Notes: generated by a model not told the origin, from the letters alone. Counted from the first letter of the stretch, positions 17,007 to 26,620 are shown. The stretch is DNA of 64,000 nt from Verrucomicrobiota bacterium (GCA_026397915.1 JAPLTX010000047.1:124001-188000); one strand, 5' to 3'. Program-made: numbers and translations.

Positions 17007-18329
17007 ATGACCCAGCCAAGCATCCGCATCTCCCGCAGACGGTTCCTGAAAGCATCCGTCAGCGTTGTTGGCGCGCCGCTATTCCTGCGCTCGCCGCTGT
17101 TCGGTGCGAACGCGCCCAGTAACCGCATTACTATCGGCTGCATCGGCGTTGGGCGGATGGGGACGGGCGACCTGCGGGACATCATGGGTCGGCAAGGCGT
17201 GCAGGTCGTGGCGGTCTGCGACGTGGATGCGAAGCGGCTGGCCACCGCGAAGAGCACGGTGGAGAAGCAATACGCTGCCGTGAAAGATGGCGGCGGTTAC
17301 AAAGGCTGCGCTGCCTACGGCGATTTCCGCGAGCTGATTGCCCGGCCGGACATTGACGCAGTGCAGATCGTCACTCCGGATCATTGGCACGCCATCCCGG
17401 CCATCGAGGCGGCGCGCGCGGGGAAGGATTTGTTCGTGCAGAAGCCGCTGACCTACACGCTCCAGGAAGGCCGCGTCTTGAGCGATACCGTCCGGCGTTA
17501 CGGGCGGATCCTTCAGGTCGGTTCACAGCATCGCTCGAACAACCGCATCCGGTTCGGCTGCGAGTTGGTGCGCAACGGCCGGATCGGAAAGTTGCACACG
17601 GTGAAGGTCGGCCTGCCGACCGATCCTGCGGGGCCGGTCCGAACCTTGACGCCACCGCCGGCGGAGTTGAACTACAACGCATGGCTCGGCTCGGCGCCTT
17701 GGGCGGACTATGTCGAAGACCGCGTTCATCCGCAGAACAGCCTCGACCGTCCGGGCTGGTTGCGTGTGACTGACTACTGCCTCGGCATGATTACCGGCTG
17801 GGGCGCTCACTACAACGATGTTGCACAGTGGGGCATGGGAACAGAACTTACCGGCCCCGTCGAGATTGAGGGGCACGCGGCCTATCCCACGGAAGGCGTG
17901 TGGGACGTGCATGGGGCGTTCCACATTGAATACACCTACGCCAACGGCGTGAAGTTAATTTGTGCGGATGCAAAGCCGGACCAACTGGGCATTCGCTTCG
18001 AGGGCAGCGAGGGATGGGTCTTTGTGGATCCCAGCCGCGTGGATGCGCATCCGAAGTCGCTGTTGGCTTCGACGATTAGTGCCGACGAGATCCATCTCTG
18101 CGAGAGTAAACATCACAAGCAGAACTTCCTCGACAGCGTCCGCTCCCGCAAAGATCCCATCGCACCCGTCGAGGTGGCACACCGTTCATGCAGCGTGTGC
18201 ATTCTCGGCCACATCGCGATGAAGACCGGCCGTAAACTGAAGTGGAATCCGCAGCAGGAGCGGTTTACGAACGACGAGGCCGCCAACCGCATGCTCTCCC
18301 GTCCCGCGCGCGAGCCGTGGAATGTCTGA
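17007..18329 (+). CDS. Tat-exported Gfo/Idh/MocA-family oxidoreductase
   Basis: NAD(P)-dependent sugar dehydrogenase fold, 440 residues. The N-terminus has a Tat-type signal (SRRRFLKAS followed by a hydrophobic stretch to about residue 35). The Rossmann start is ITIGCIGVGRMGTGD, the catalytic-lysine motif is QKP in GKDLFVQKPLTYTL, and a later RPGWL...GWGAHYNDVAQWG segment contains the conserved active-site histidine/aspartate area. The ATG at 17007 has a good ribosome site; the longer open frame from 16938 would bury the signal. It ends 11 nt from the convergent 18341 gene. The substrate is not deducible; secreted members commonly act on polysaccharide-derived sugars. Confidence 0.9.
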   Translation: MTQPSIRISRRRFLKASVSVVGAPLFLRSPLFGANAPSNRITIGCIGVGRMGTGDLRDIMGRQGVQVVAVCDVDAKRLATAKSTVEKQYAAVKDGGGYKGCAAYGDFRELIARPDIDAVQIVTPDHWHAIPAIEAARAGKDLFVQKPLTYTLQEGRVLSDTVRRYGRILQVGSQHRSNNRIRFGCELVRNGRIGKLHTVKVGLPTDPAGPVRTLTPPPAELNYNAWLGSAPWADYVEDRVHPQNSLDRPGWLRVTDYCLGMITGWGAHYNDVAQWGMGTELTGPVEIEGHAAYPTEGVWDVHGAFHIEYTYANGVKLICADAKPDQLGIRFEGSEGWVFVDPSRVDAHPKSLLASTISADEIHLCESKHHKQNFLDSVRSRKDPIAPVEVAHRSCSVCILGHIAMKTGRKLKWNPQQERFTNDEAANRMLSRPAREPWNV

Positions 18330-18340
18330 GGCGGCAAGAG

Positions 18341-20827
18341 CTACTTGAGTGTTGTCTCGCGCCGCACCTCTAGGTCATGCCCGCGCCACGTCAGTCGCGC
18401 GTCGCCGAACCCGTGGAAGATGTGCGTGTTCTTGCCGTCCATCCGCACTGTAAACAGCACCGGCGCGCTGTAATCACGGCCGGCCCAACTCGTCGCATGG
18501 AATGCGATGAACCGCGGTGACTCGATCAGAAAGCCCCATGTTGGCAGCCTTACCTTGCCGCCCTGCGGTGATTGGGTGACAAACTCGCTTACGCCGAAAT
18601 TCACGGTCACGGTCGCCGCTGGACGACTTCCGCTGCTACCGAAGGTGGCACGACGCACGGCGCGGTCGGGCGTCAGAAACTCGAGCTTCGTCAGCCGCGC
18701 GTGGGTCGTGATGGCCGCCAACGGGCCGAGGATCTCGTGCGTGTTCTTCGCAAAACGATCCATCGGGCAAAGCCCTTCGGCCCAGCCATCATCGGCACGC
18801 ACGAAGCACGAACGGTCGCCCAACTCAGGAAGCGGCGCGGCCTTCTCGAACGCAATCGCCGGATTCAACCGCAACCGCCCCACCGGCACGCGACCGTCGG
18901 TGCCACCGCCAGGCAACCTCGCGCGCTCGATTCCGCCCGGGCCGCGGTAGAGGCCGACATAGACATCCACCGCGTCTGCCTTCATCGTGGGCGGCACCGT
19001 CACCTCGAACGGGCCTTCTTCGATCACATCGCCCGCGCGCCAAGTCGCCACCGGCCGCGCTGGCGTGTGGTCGTTCTGGAACGGCGGCGGCTGCTCCTTG
19101 CCGAAATGCACGCACACGCGCCAGTCGCCCGCACAGTCCGCCTCCACCTGCCAGCGGTAGCGGATCTGAAATTTCAAATTTGAAATCTGAGATACCGACA
19201 CCACACTCGGTCGCGCCTTCACCTGCGGCACGGGCTGTTTCCAGTAGAGGTGCGGGTCAAACCGGTGATAGTTCAGCGTCCGGCCACAGAGCGCGTGGTG
19301 CGCGACGTATTCGGCGGCGGCCTCCGGCGCGTAGCCGTATTTGCCAAAGACGACCTCGCAGTCGTGATAGACCATCTCGAACAGCGGCACCACCGTCGCA
19401 CCGAGCTTCTCCGGGTCAATGTTGTTGTGGAAGTATTTGCCGCTGACGCCGCTGAGTCCCTCGAAGAACTCACTGTGTGGGATCGCCCACTCGCGCCCGC
19501 ACTCGGAGCCGAAGATGCCGAAGACCTTGCGCGTGTAGTCGCTGAGCTTCTGTTTCCAGCGGATGTCGTCGTTGCGCGTTAGCGGATGCTTGGGGTCGAA
19601 ACATTCCTGTGGATCCACGGCGTAGGTCGTGTCTATGAAATATGCCTGCGGCCGGAATAGCTTCTGCACCGCCGGCAGGTTCTGCGGCCGTTGCGCCAGC
19701 TCCAGCGTCTTTGGCGCGCACACCAACCACGCCCGGCCGCCCAGCCATTGCCCACCCGACATTGGTGAGCCGTCGGGCTTCTTCTGGATGCAATCGGGGT
19801 TCCACGACTTCGCGTCGCGATACATGTCTTGGTAATTGTCATGAAAACACGCGACGTAGCCGAGCGACTTGATGCGGGCCACCGCCGCGGCGAGCGCGTC
19901 GTTGCCGCCGCACTCGGGGTTCGCCGGCAACGCGTCGGGATGGCGGCAGTCGTAGCCGCCCTCGGTCCAGCCACCGAGCGTAAACAGGCAGCGGTCCATG
20001 CCGAGGTCGCGGCTGAGATGCTCGGCCACCTGCGCGGTCTCGTCGAACGTCCACTTTACCTCGACGCTCTCGTCCTTCGTGCTGTCCTCGCTGCGTCGGC
20101 GCGCCAAGCAGGTCCAGAGCTTTGCGTTGGACGCGCCGAAGAGCTTCGTCGTCTCCGGATTGCGCCGCGCCTTCGCCGCAAGCGTCACCGCCAGTCCCTT
20201 CGCCTCGGCGATCTTGCGATACGCTGCGGCGATGGTGTTCCAGTCGCCGCGGCCCAACGGCGTCAGCGTGATCGAAAACTCTGCGCTCTCACAATGCGGT
20301 GGCCGGCGCGCGTGGACCGAGCATTTCAACGATTGCTTTGTCTTCACCAACTCCGGCCGGATGTAAGCGTCGTCCCAGGTCATTAACAGCGCCGCGCCGC
20401 GTTTGACGAAGCCCATCATGTTCATGTGGCAGCCTTCGTAACCGGATGTGCTGAAGCTCCGGTTGAACTCAACGCCGCTATCGGCGGGAATCAGCAACCC
20501 TTCGCGTGCCGGCACGAGCGCACAGCCGGCTTCGCCCGCGACAATCTCCAACGCGCCATCGAGCAGCCGAAGCGCTTCATTGCCGGTGGCCGTGCGGCAG
20601 ACCACTAGGCTACGGCCGTCTTTGGAGAGCGCGGCGACGGGCACCACGCCGAGGTCCCACGTGACACCACTGTGTTTGTCGAGGAGCGTGGCACGGCCGC
20701 TTGCGGCATCGGCCGCGAGCTTGAGGTAATTGCTTTCGTTTCGAGAAGTGGCGAGGGCTGGAATCGAAGCGGCAAGGAGCGCGAAAAGGAAGAAGCGGAA
20801 AGATTGTATGAAAAGGGGATGTGTCAT
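18341..20827 (-). CDS. Secreted TIM-barrel glycosidase-like protein (family uncertain)
   Basis: An 828-residue protein with a signal peptide (hydrophobic 10-26, ALAT cleavage area). N-terminal beta-rich part to about 230, then a likely TIM barrel with FTLGGWTEGGYDCRHPDALP, GYVACFHDNYQDMY, YFIDTTYAVDPQECFD and GSECGREWAIPHSEFFEG, where acidic residues at strand ends could be catalytic, then a beta-sandwich C-terminus. The pattern resembles DUF5696 / endo-alpha-N-acetylgalactosaminidase-like proteins, but I cannot fix the family. Residues around SQISNLKFQIRYRW are encoded by a palindromic AT-rich insert unlike the flanking DNA. It shares its minus-strand run with the next three genes upstream. 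Confidence 0.75.
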   Translation of the reverse strand: MTHPLFIQSFRFFLFALLAASIPALATSRNESNYLKLAADAASGRATLLDKHSGVTWDLGVVPVAALSKDGRSLVVCRTATGNEALRLLDGALEIVAGEAGCALVPAREGLLIPADSGVEFNRSFSTSGYEGCHMNMMGFVKRGAALLMTWDDAYIRPELVKTKQSLKCSVHARRPPHCESAEFSITLTPLGRGDWNTIAAAYRKIAEAKGLAVTLAAKARRNPETTKLFGASNAKLWTCLARRRSEDSTKDESVEVKWTFDETAQVAEHLSRDLGMDRCLFTLGGWTEGGYDCRHPDALPANPECGGNDALAAAVARIKSLGYVACFHDNYQDMYRDAKSWNPDCIQKKPDGSPMSGGQWLGGRAWLVCAPKTLELAQRPQNLPAVQKLFRPQAYFIDTTYAVDPQECFDPKHPLTRNDDIRWKQKLSDYTRKVFGIFGSECGREWAIPHSEFFEGLSGVSGKYFHNNIDPEKLGATVVPLFEMVYHDCEVVFGKYGYAPEAAAEYVAHHALCGRTLNYHRFDPHLYWKQPVPQVKARPSVVSVSQISNLKFQIRYRWQVEADCAGDWRVCVHFGKEQPPPFQNDHTPARPVATWRAGDVIEEGPFEVTVPPTMKADAVDVYVGLYRGPGGIERARLPGGGTDGRVPVGRLRLNPAIAFEKAAPLPELGDRSCFVRADDGWAEGLCPMDRFAKNTHEILGPLAAITTHARLTKLEFLTPDRAVRRATFGSSGSRPAATVTVNFGVSEFVTQSPQGGKVRLPTWGFLIESPRFIAFHATSWAGRDYSAPVLFTVRMDGKNTHIFHGFGDARLTWRGHDLEVRRETTLK
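19171..19186. repeat. AT-rich palindrome inside the 18341-20827 gene
   Basis: ATTTCAAATTTGAAAT is a perfect 16-bp palindrome, flanked by near-repeats ATCTGA and CTGAGAT, in otherwise GC-rich coding DNA. It is translated as part of SNLKFQI. It looks like a short interspersed palindromic element that has entered the gene in frame. Confidence 0.75.
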
Positions 20828-20849
20828 GGCGTATCACTTGTGGTGCTGT

Positions 20850-22022
20850 TCAGCGTTCGTAGAACCTTGCTGTGGTGGTGAAGTCTTTGACTTCCGTAGT
20901 GGTCTTGTTGGAGAAAACCTCGAGTTTTAGTTTGCGCGGCTCGACCATGTGCGCCAGCAGCACGCCATAAACACGTTCGTCAAAACCCGCCATTGGCCGG
21001 CCCGTGCGGCTGTCCACGTTGGGAGAGATGAGGCTGTATTTCACGACGCCGTCGGCGGGGCCGATTCTTGCCGGGTCGGGCGCGTTGCCTTGCACCGCAA
21101 ACTGGCGCGTGCGGCCGTCCAGTTCGCCGATGGAGATGATGATCTGCGACGGGGCGAGGTGATGATAGGCGAAGGTCAAGTGGCCGACCCAGTAATCCCA
21201 GCGCCGATCGAGGCCCGCGTAGCCGCCGGAGCCTTCACGATACCAGTTACCCGCGAGGCGGCCATTCACGTCGTAGTCAATCCGCCCGCCGAACGGTGCG
21301 ACCTTGCGCGGGTTCAGCGCCAGCAGCTTGCCTCGCAGCGGTTCGTTCACGTAATCGAAGGGGTCCACCGTGTGCGGCTTCCACGGGTCGCGCTTGAGGA
21401 ATTGCTCTGGTCGGACAAACCCTTTGCGCGTGACGGCCGTGTCAATGAGCGCGAAGTCGAAGGTGAAACCACCGCGCACCTTGCCGATGACCTGCCCGGC
21501 CTTCACGGGAACGCGCACCGCCACGGGCTGACCCGGTTTCAGTTCGCCGCCGACCTGTTTCTGGATCACAGTGTCCAACTCGACGAGATGGTCCAGATAG
21601 CTCCAGCACGTCGGGGTGTGTTCGATGATGACCTTCAAGTCCACCGCGCGGTCGAACACGGTCGGGTCGGGTTGGCCGCCGGGCGGATTGGGGCGCCACT
21701 GAATCGCCACCACGCGCCCATCAGTCACGGCGAGCACGTCGTAGAGTTTGGTCTTCGGCTCCTTGCCGACGAGGTAGAGATGGTCGTTCGGTGTCACGTG
21801 ACCGCTGGCCATCATGCCCATCGGGTTGATGTGGCTGATGTCCTCGACGCGGAGCGGAAACGTTGTCAGCTTCACGGGTCCCGCACCCTCGGCTTGGCCC
21901 CGGCTCCACATGCGGCTGACCGCCTCGGCCGTGGAGGTGGGCGGCGCGGTTGTTTGCGCAAAGACAGAAGCGGCGACATTGATGGCTGCAAGGCAGATTG
22001 AAGAAAGCGTCTTAGCGTTCAT
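20850..22022 (-). CDS. Secreted protein with a degenerate M23/LytM-like domain
   Basis: A 390-residue exported protein of unknown role. The ATG at 22022 gives a tidy signal peptide (MNAKTLSSICLAAINVAASVFAQ); an in-frame ATG at 22037 adds five residues. The middle region, about residues 55-180, follows the M23 peptidase order: GHVTPNDHLYL, DVLAVTDGRVVAIQW, LKVIIEHTPTCWSYLDHLVEL, GQVIGKVRGGF. The canonical zinc ligands (HxxxD and HxH) are not clearly preserved, so it may bind rather than cut glycan or peptide. The C-terminal half is unrecognised. Immediately upstream lies the tail of a lost paralogue. Confidence 0.65.
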   Translation of the reverse strand: MNAKTLSSICLAAINVAASVFAQTTAPPTSTAEAVSRMWSRGQAEGAGPVKLTTFPLRVEDISHINPMGMMASGHVTPNDHLYLVGKEPKTKLYDVLAVTDGRVVAIQWRPNPPGGQPDPTVFDRAVDLKVIIEHTPTCWSYLDHLVELDTVIQKQVGGELKPGQPVAVRVPVKAGQVIGKVRGGFTFDFALIDTAVTRKGFVRPEQFLKRDPWKPHTVDPFDYVNEPLRGKLLALNPRKVAPFGGRIDYDVNGRLAGNWYREGSGGYAGLDRRWDYWVGHLTFAYHHLAPSQIIISIGELDGRTRQFAVQGNAPDPARIGPADGVVKYSLISPNVDSRTGRPMAGFDERVYGVLLAHMVEPRKLKLEVFSNKTTTEVKDFTTTARFYER

Positions 22023-22135
22023 AGACCTTAGCCGCACCGGTGAAGCCGTTGACGTCCGCGCCGGTCTTGGCGGGAAACGTCTCGAACTTCAGTTTTTGAT
22101 TCGGTAGCACCTGCGCGAGCAGGACACCTTGTAAC
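22012..22135 (-). pseudogene. C-terminal remnant of a second copy of the 20850-22022 family
   Basis: Minus-strand translation of about 22125-22015 reads GVLLAQVLPNQKLKFETF, continuing to AAKVYER and a TAA at 22012-22014. This aligns with the C-terminus of the adjacent gene (YGVLLAHMVEPRKLKLEVF ... TTARFYER). There is no start or N-terminal portion before the GH116-like gene ends at 22162. It appears to be what remains of an upstream tandem paralogue after deletion. Its stop overlaps the ATG of the intact gene, as in a former coupled pair. Confidence 0.85.
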
Positions 22136-22161
22136 TACAAACGATCCCGCCGCCGACGGAC

Positions 22162-25100
22162 TCAGCGGAGGACAACCTCTATTCGTTCGCCCGCCTGTAA
22201 GACAGCATCGGCAGCCAGCGTCACCAGAGCTTTGTCGTCAGTCACCGCCACTCTTGCGTCTTCAGCCTTGCCGTTCACGCTGACCGTCACCGACTGCGCC
22301 GTCTTGCCGGTCGGAATCAGCGCCAGCGTTCGCACGCGGAGCCTGCCGTGTTTCACGGCAATTTCCGTCTTCTGCCTTCCGCCTTCTACGTTCTGGCTGA
22401 ATGTTCCCCAACCTTCGGCGCTCGTGAACGGCGCGCGGAAATGCTCCGGGGTCAACCGCGGCGCGAAAGCGATGTGGCACTTCGGTCCGTGATATTCGAA
22501 ACCACACGCGGCAAGGAACACGCCGTAGCTGGCCATGGAGCGCGCATAGTGGTCGCCGCACTCGACTTCGTTCCACGGGTTGCGCCGCGATGGGTGATAG
22601 CGGTCGTGGAGCGCGCGCGTGATGGCGAGTCCCTCGGTTAACATGCCCTCCCAGATCATGTGGCTGGCGACCTGATACTCGAAGCCGTTCATACACTCGT
22701 TGAAGTAGCCCGCCGCCCACTCCGGACCTTTGCCGGCGGCTTTTTTGTAGTCCCAGTCGGTGCGCGGGAAAGAGCACATCAGCAGGCCTGCCTCGCCCGG
22801 CATTGCATACCACCGACCAGGCTTGAGCGCCTCGCGATAGGGGCCGACATCGGGCGAGAAGTTGTAGCGCCACAGCGACCGCAGCGCTGCGAGCGTCTCC
22901 TTCTCAGGTAGCACGCGCCCCAACCCGACCTGCCACGCCCAGCTCTGGCCAAAAACCTGGTCAATCTCACAGCCTGTGCCGGAGTTGATGGCTTCGGGAT
23001 GCTTGGGGTCAGGCTTGTTGATGAAGTATTCGCCATCGAAGAGATCGAGAATGCCTTTGAAGCCCTTCTTGAAAATCCCGCCGCACTGCGCGGCAAAGGC
23101 GCCGTCGCCGACTTCGCGCGCCATTTCCTCGCCTGCGCGCAACGCGGCGAGATAGAGGCTCGTCAGCCACGCCACGGGGCCGTGCCAGTTCGTGTCGAGC
23201 GTGTTGTGCTGCGAACCGGTGAGAACGCCGCTCGCTCCACCGTCCTGCTCGATGAGATGTTGTAACGCGCGTTTAATCTTCGGCCAGTTTCGCTTCAGGA
23301 AGTTGTCGTCGGCGGACACCTGATGTTCGCGCAAGGAGCGCAAGATGACGCCGCACTGGCCGTCAATCGCCAGCCCCGCACCTTCGCCACGGAATTTGAT
23401 AAGGCCCGTCTCCGGGTTGAACGCCAGCCCGTAGTCGGTGCGCTCGCGGAGGTCGCGTTCGAGTTGCGGGAAGATCCGGCCAACGGCGTGCGCGTAACCC
23501 CAGACATGCGTGCAAGTGCCGGCGCAACAGCCGACGCCTTCCCAACCGTAAAAACGGCCGTCCGCGAACCAGTGGCACGTCGAGCTGGCGAGGATGGAGG
23601 TGTTGAGCATCGTCCGGTTAAGGAGCCAGAAAGGCAGTGTTGAATCATACCACGTGTCGTGCCACAGCCGCGTCTGGCTCGCGAGCGAGTCGAAGTGTTT
23701 CGCCAGGTGCTCGACCACGGCCGTGGCGTTGGCGAAACGCGCGGCGTAGCGCCGGCCTTCGGAGCCGCGCACCGGTTCGAGTGTGTGGTTTGGGAAATGC
23801 CACGCGATGACGAACGTCACCGTCGCCGACTTGCCGGGCGCGAGCGTGAGCTTGCGCTTCAATGCGCCCACTAGCTTCTGGCCGAAGGGCTTCTCCTTTT
23901 CCGTCTCGCCGCTGGCACCGGGGAAGATCTCCTCCGCCAGATTGCCGGCGGGCAGGGAGGGGAGAGCGGTAGCATCGCCGAGACAGGCCAGCGCCATTGT
24001 TCCGAAATCGGACCGCTTCTCCAGCGGGCCGGCGAGCGCCGAATCGTCGGTGAAGACGATCTGGTCCACGCCGATGTTACCCCAGGAACCTTGTTTGTCG
24101 TCCACGATTTCGATGTGCGCGGTCTTGCCTTCGAGGTCTCGCACGTCGAGCGACTGCCTAGTCATCTGGTTGTTGGCCTTGCCGGTCATCGTGCGCGCGA
24201 CCTTGCCGTTCACGATGAGATTGAGGCAGGTCTTGCCGGCGTGGTTGCCGCCGCCGATGTAGAAAGAGATGAAGCGCCGATCGATCTTGAACTCGCGGCT
24301 GACGAGCTTGCCGGTGGCGTTGTCGCGTCCGCCTACTTCGTTGCCGGTCGCGCTGGCGTGACTGTTGACGACGCGTTTTCCTTCACCACCCACGTCGCCC
24401 TGATAGCTCGGTATCTGTTTTTTCTCGACCGGCCCGGAGCCGAACGCCGTGCCGGTCGCGGTCCAGCCTTCGTAGGTCGGTTTTTCGAAATCCTCGAACA
24501 CGATGTCTGGGCGGCGTGGTTTGTTTTCGCGTGGGGCGGGGATGGCGGAAGATTCGATCATTGTCAGACCGTTGCCATGCGCAATCTGGTTGCGGCGCGA
24601 GCCATCGCCGGGAGCGGCGCTGTTGATGCAGACGGCGTTCTCCAGCCATCCGGCCAGCTCTGCTTCAACCTTCTCGTTGCACGTGTTTTTCAGTGTGAAC
24701 TGCATCACCGTCGCTGGTAGCGCGGAGTCGTCGGGGTTAAGCGGGATGAATGGCGAGAACGCTTCCACCGAAACGCTGACAGGTGAATTGCTGTCGCGAT
24801 ACTCAACGAAAGCGATGGGGTATTCGCCGCAGAAGCTCACATCTTTCCAGCCGTTGGCGTCCAGCGTCCGAACTTGCGACTTGCCGCCGCTTGTGACCTT
24901 GAGCGCGAAGCCTTGCTCCACCGGGGATTTGGCTTCGAGCGGCTTCGCATAGTGCTCTGCGCCGGTGCGGATGTGCTGATTGAAGATGTCCCAATACCAC
25001 AGTCGGCCGTCGCCTCCGATGTAAAGCTGCCCGGTGCAGATGCCGCCAATGGGCATGCCGATCTTCTCCAGATCGGCGCCGCGATACACTTCGCGTTCGC

Positions 25101-25323
25101 CGCGTGCCGTAAGTGACTTCACCCAATCTGCCCGCAGTTTCTTGTCGGCTGGCACGAGCTTCTCGAAATCCGCCCGCGTAAACGGTCCTGCCATCGCATA
25201 TCGGCTACCTGCGATTGCGGTGGCGCTCCAACCAAGAATCTTCAGCACGTCGCGCCGGTTCAGTTCGCCGCAACAACCGGGCGATGCGCAGGTGGTGTTT
25301 TTAATGTCGGGGTGTTGGTTCAT
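22162..25323 (-). CDS. GH116-like glucosidase (GBA2/DUF608 type), Tat-type leader
   Basis: A 1053-residue exported enzyme. It starts at the ATG at 25323 and has a leader with NRRDVLKILGW (twin arginine plus hydrophobic stretch). Then comes the GH116 N-terminal domain (GMPIGGICTGQLYIGGDGRLWYWD) and an inserted beta-sandwich of about 170 residues around 290-450 (VFEDFEKPTYEGW ... VNGKVARTM). It ends in the (alpha/alpha)6 catalytic barrel: GWEGVGCCAGTCTHVWGYAH, FRGEGAGLAIDGQCG, NSGTGCEIDQVFGQSWAW and NECMNGFEYQVASHMIWEG. The family acts on beta-glucosides or related linkages; the substrate here is unknown. It lies 34 nt downstream of the 25358 gene. Confidence 0.85.
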   Translation of the reverse strand: MNQHPDIKNTTCASPGCCGELNRRDVLKILGWSATAIAGSRYAMAGPFTRADFEKLVPADKKLRADWVKSLTARGEREVYRGADLEKIGMPIGGICTGQLYIGGDGRLWYWDIFNQHIRTGAEHYAKPLEAKSPVEQGFALKVTSGGKSQVRTLDANGWKDVSFCGEYPIAFVEYRDSNSPVSVSVEAFSPFIPLNPDDSALPATVMQFTLKNTCNEKVEAELAGWLENAVCINSAAPGDGSRRNQIAHGNGLTMIESSAIPAPRENKPRRPDIVFEDFEKPTYEGWTATGTAFGSGPVEKKQIPSYQGDVGGEGKRVVNSHASATGNEVGGRDNATGKLVSREFKIDRRFISFYIGGGNHAGKTCLNLIVNGKVARTMTGKANNQMTRQSLDVRDLEGKTAHIEIVDDKQGSWGNIGVDQIVFTDDSALAGPLEKRSDFGTMALACLGDATALPSLPAGNLAEEIFPGASGETEKEKPFGQKLVGALKRKLTLAPGKSATVTFVIAWHFPNHTLEPVRGSEGRRYAARFANATAVVEHLAKHFDSLASQTRLWHDTWYDSTLPFWLLNRTMLNTSILASSTCHWFADGRFYGWEGVGCCAGTCTHVWGYAHAVGRIFPQLERDLRERTDYGLAFNPETGLIKFRGEGAGLAIDGQCGVILRSLREHQVSADDNFLKRNWPKIKRALQHLIEQDGGASGVLTGSQHNTLDTNWHGPVAWLTSLYLAALRAGEEMAREVGDGAFAAQCGGIFKKGFKGILDLFDGEYFINKPDPKHPEAINSGTGCEIDQVFGQSWAWQVGLGRVLPEKETLAALRSLWRYNFSPDVGPYREALKPGRWYAMPGEAGLLMCSFPRTDWDYKKAAGKGPEWAAGYFNECMNGFEYQVASHMIWEGMLTEGLAITRALHDRYHPSRRNPWNEVECGDHYARSMASYGVFLAACGFEYHGPKCHIAFAPRLTPEHFRAPFTSAEGWGTFSQNVEGGRQKTEIAVKHGRLRVRTLALIPTGKTAQSVTVSVNGKAEDARVAVTDDKALVTLAADAVLQAGERIEVVLR

Positions 25324-25357
25324 GGGATTCAGTGACCTTGGTATTCTGGGATGTGCT

Positions 25358-26620
25358 TCATTTCGCGAGCACGCGCGCAGCGCGGGCGGCAACCAACTGG
25401 CACGGCAAACAGTAGTCCGCCACCTTCTTTCCGGGCGGCAGCGTCACTTGCTCGTATGCGGTGAGATGTCCTTCGGCTTGATGATACGCGACATGGCCGT
25501 AGAGGCTCAGCAGGAAATCATCCTTGCGGCCCAGCCACCACAGCCCTTCGAGATAATCCGCCAGCGGCCAATCATCCAGATGATTGGAGAAGCGGGTCAT
25601 GCCGCAGAACTGCCCGCCGGATGACAGCCGCACGTTGACGACGCGCTCGGCCAGGGCGCGAGGCAATACGCGGCTGGAAAGCAGTTCCGGCCAGTAGCGG
25701 TAGTTTGTGTAGCTGCCGACGCGCGTGGCGGTGATCTTTCCTTGAGGGCGCTCCGCTAATTCGACGGTGGGGCTGAGCCACCAGTCCTTGGAGTCGCTTG
25801 GCCAAGTTCGGCGAATCGCGTCGAGCAAGAGCTTGCGCAACTCGCCGGTCTGCGCGGGGGGCTTCGCCAGCGTTGCCCAATCGTCGAGACCGCGCACGAT
25901 CCATGCGTTGTTGTGGAAGTAGGTGGCGGTCTGCTTGCGCTCGTCAGCTTCAGGGACGCCGGAGGTAAGCGCGACGCGACCAGTTTGACGGATAAGCGAC
26001 TGCAAGTGTTGTGCAAGCCGGGCGAGAGCGTCGCGGTGCTTGGCCAGCCACTCGCGCGAACCGCCTCGTTGCATGAGACGGCGGGCGCTGGTAAGCAACT
26101 GGCCGTATTCGCCTAGCGATGGGCCATAGTAGGCGATGGTGCCGTCAGGCCGGACGAAGTGGTCGAGCCAGTAGCCGAATAGTTGCTCCGCGCGCGGTGT
26201 CAGGTCCCAGAGGGTCAACGCGTCCACGGCGGCAATGATCGTCGGCGGAAAACCGTCATGCTCTGGGCGTGCGTAGGTGCCGACGCCATACTTGGGATGG
26301 TCGCCCTGAAACGTCGCGTCAATGTGCGCAAGTCCCACCTTTACCGACAAATCCAGGAACCGGTGGCCCGTGTTCACCGCCGGTTTCGTCTTCAGTTTCG
26401 CCACCTTGTCGGCAATCAGCTCAGGATCAAACGCCGGCGCACTCGTCGTGCGCGGATACAACGCGAGAATCCGGTCCAAGTTTGGTTTGCCGTTGAACAG
26501 TTTTCGCGCGGGATCCTCGCACGCTGCGAGCCAGTCTTGTTTCTCTGCGCCGCGAGCCGTAGCCAGCGGCCAGAGCGTGGTGGAAACTACGCTGATGAAG
26601 CTGCGGCGGTTCATCTTCAT
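25358..26620 (-). CDS. Secreted (alpha/alpha)-barrel glycosidase-like protein
   Basis: A 420-residue protein with a Tat-like signal (MKMNRRSFISVVSTTLWPLATARG). The rest is helix-rich with repeated aromatic, glycan-enzyme-like motifs: FLDLSVKVGLAHIDATFQGDHPKYGVGTYARPEHDGFPP, YYGPSLGEYGQLL, YFHNNAWIVRGLDDW and GQFCGMTRFSNHLDDWPLADYLEGLWWLG. This suggests a six-hairpin glycosidase/lyase fold, but I recognise no named family. It heads the minus-strand group 26620-18341 and is divergent from the 26726 gene. Confidence 0.65.
   Translation of the reverse strand: MKMNRRSFISVVSTTLWPLATARGAEKQDWLAACEDPARKLFNGKPNLDRILALYPRTTSAPAFDPELIADKVAKLKTKPAVNTGHRFLDLSVKVGLAHIDATFQGDHPKYGVGTYARPEHDGFPPTIIAAVDALTLWDLTPRAEQLFGYWLDHFVRPDGTIAYYGPSLGEYGQLLTSARRLMQRGGSREWLAKHRDALARLAQHLQSLIRQTGRVALTSGVPEADERKQTATYFHNNAWIVRGLDDWATLAKPPAQTGELRKLLLDAIRRTWPSDSKDWWLSPTVELAERPQGKITATRVGSYTNYRYWPELLSSRVLPRALAERVVNVRLSSGGQFCGMTRFSNHLDDWPLADYLEGLWWLGRKDDFLLSLYGHVAYHQAEGHLTAYEQVTLPPGKKVADYCLPCQLVAARAARVLAK

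Noticed and set aside
22162-25392. Start of the GH116-like gene at 25392
   Set aside because: The extra 23 residues lack similarity and precede a good Tat-type leader beginning at 25323.
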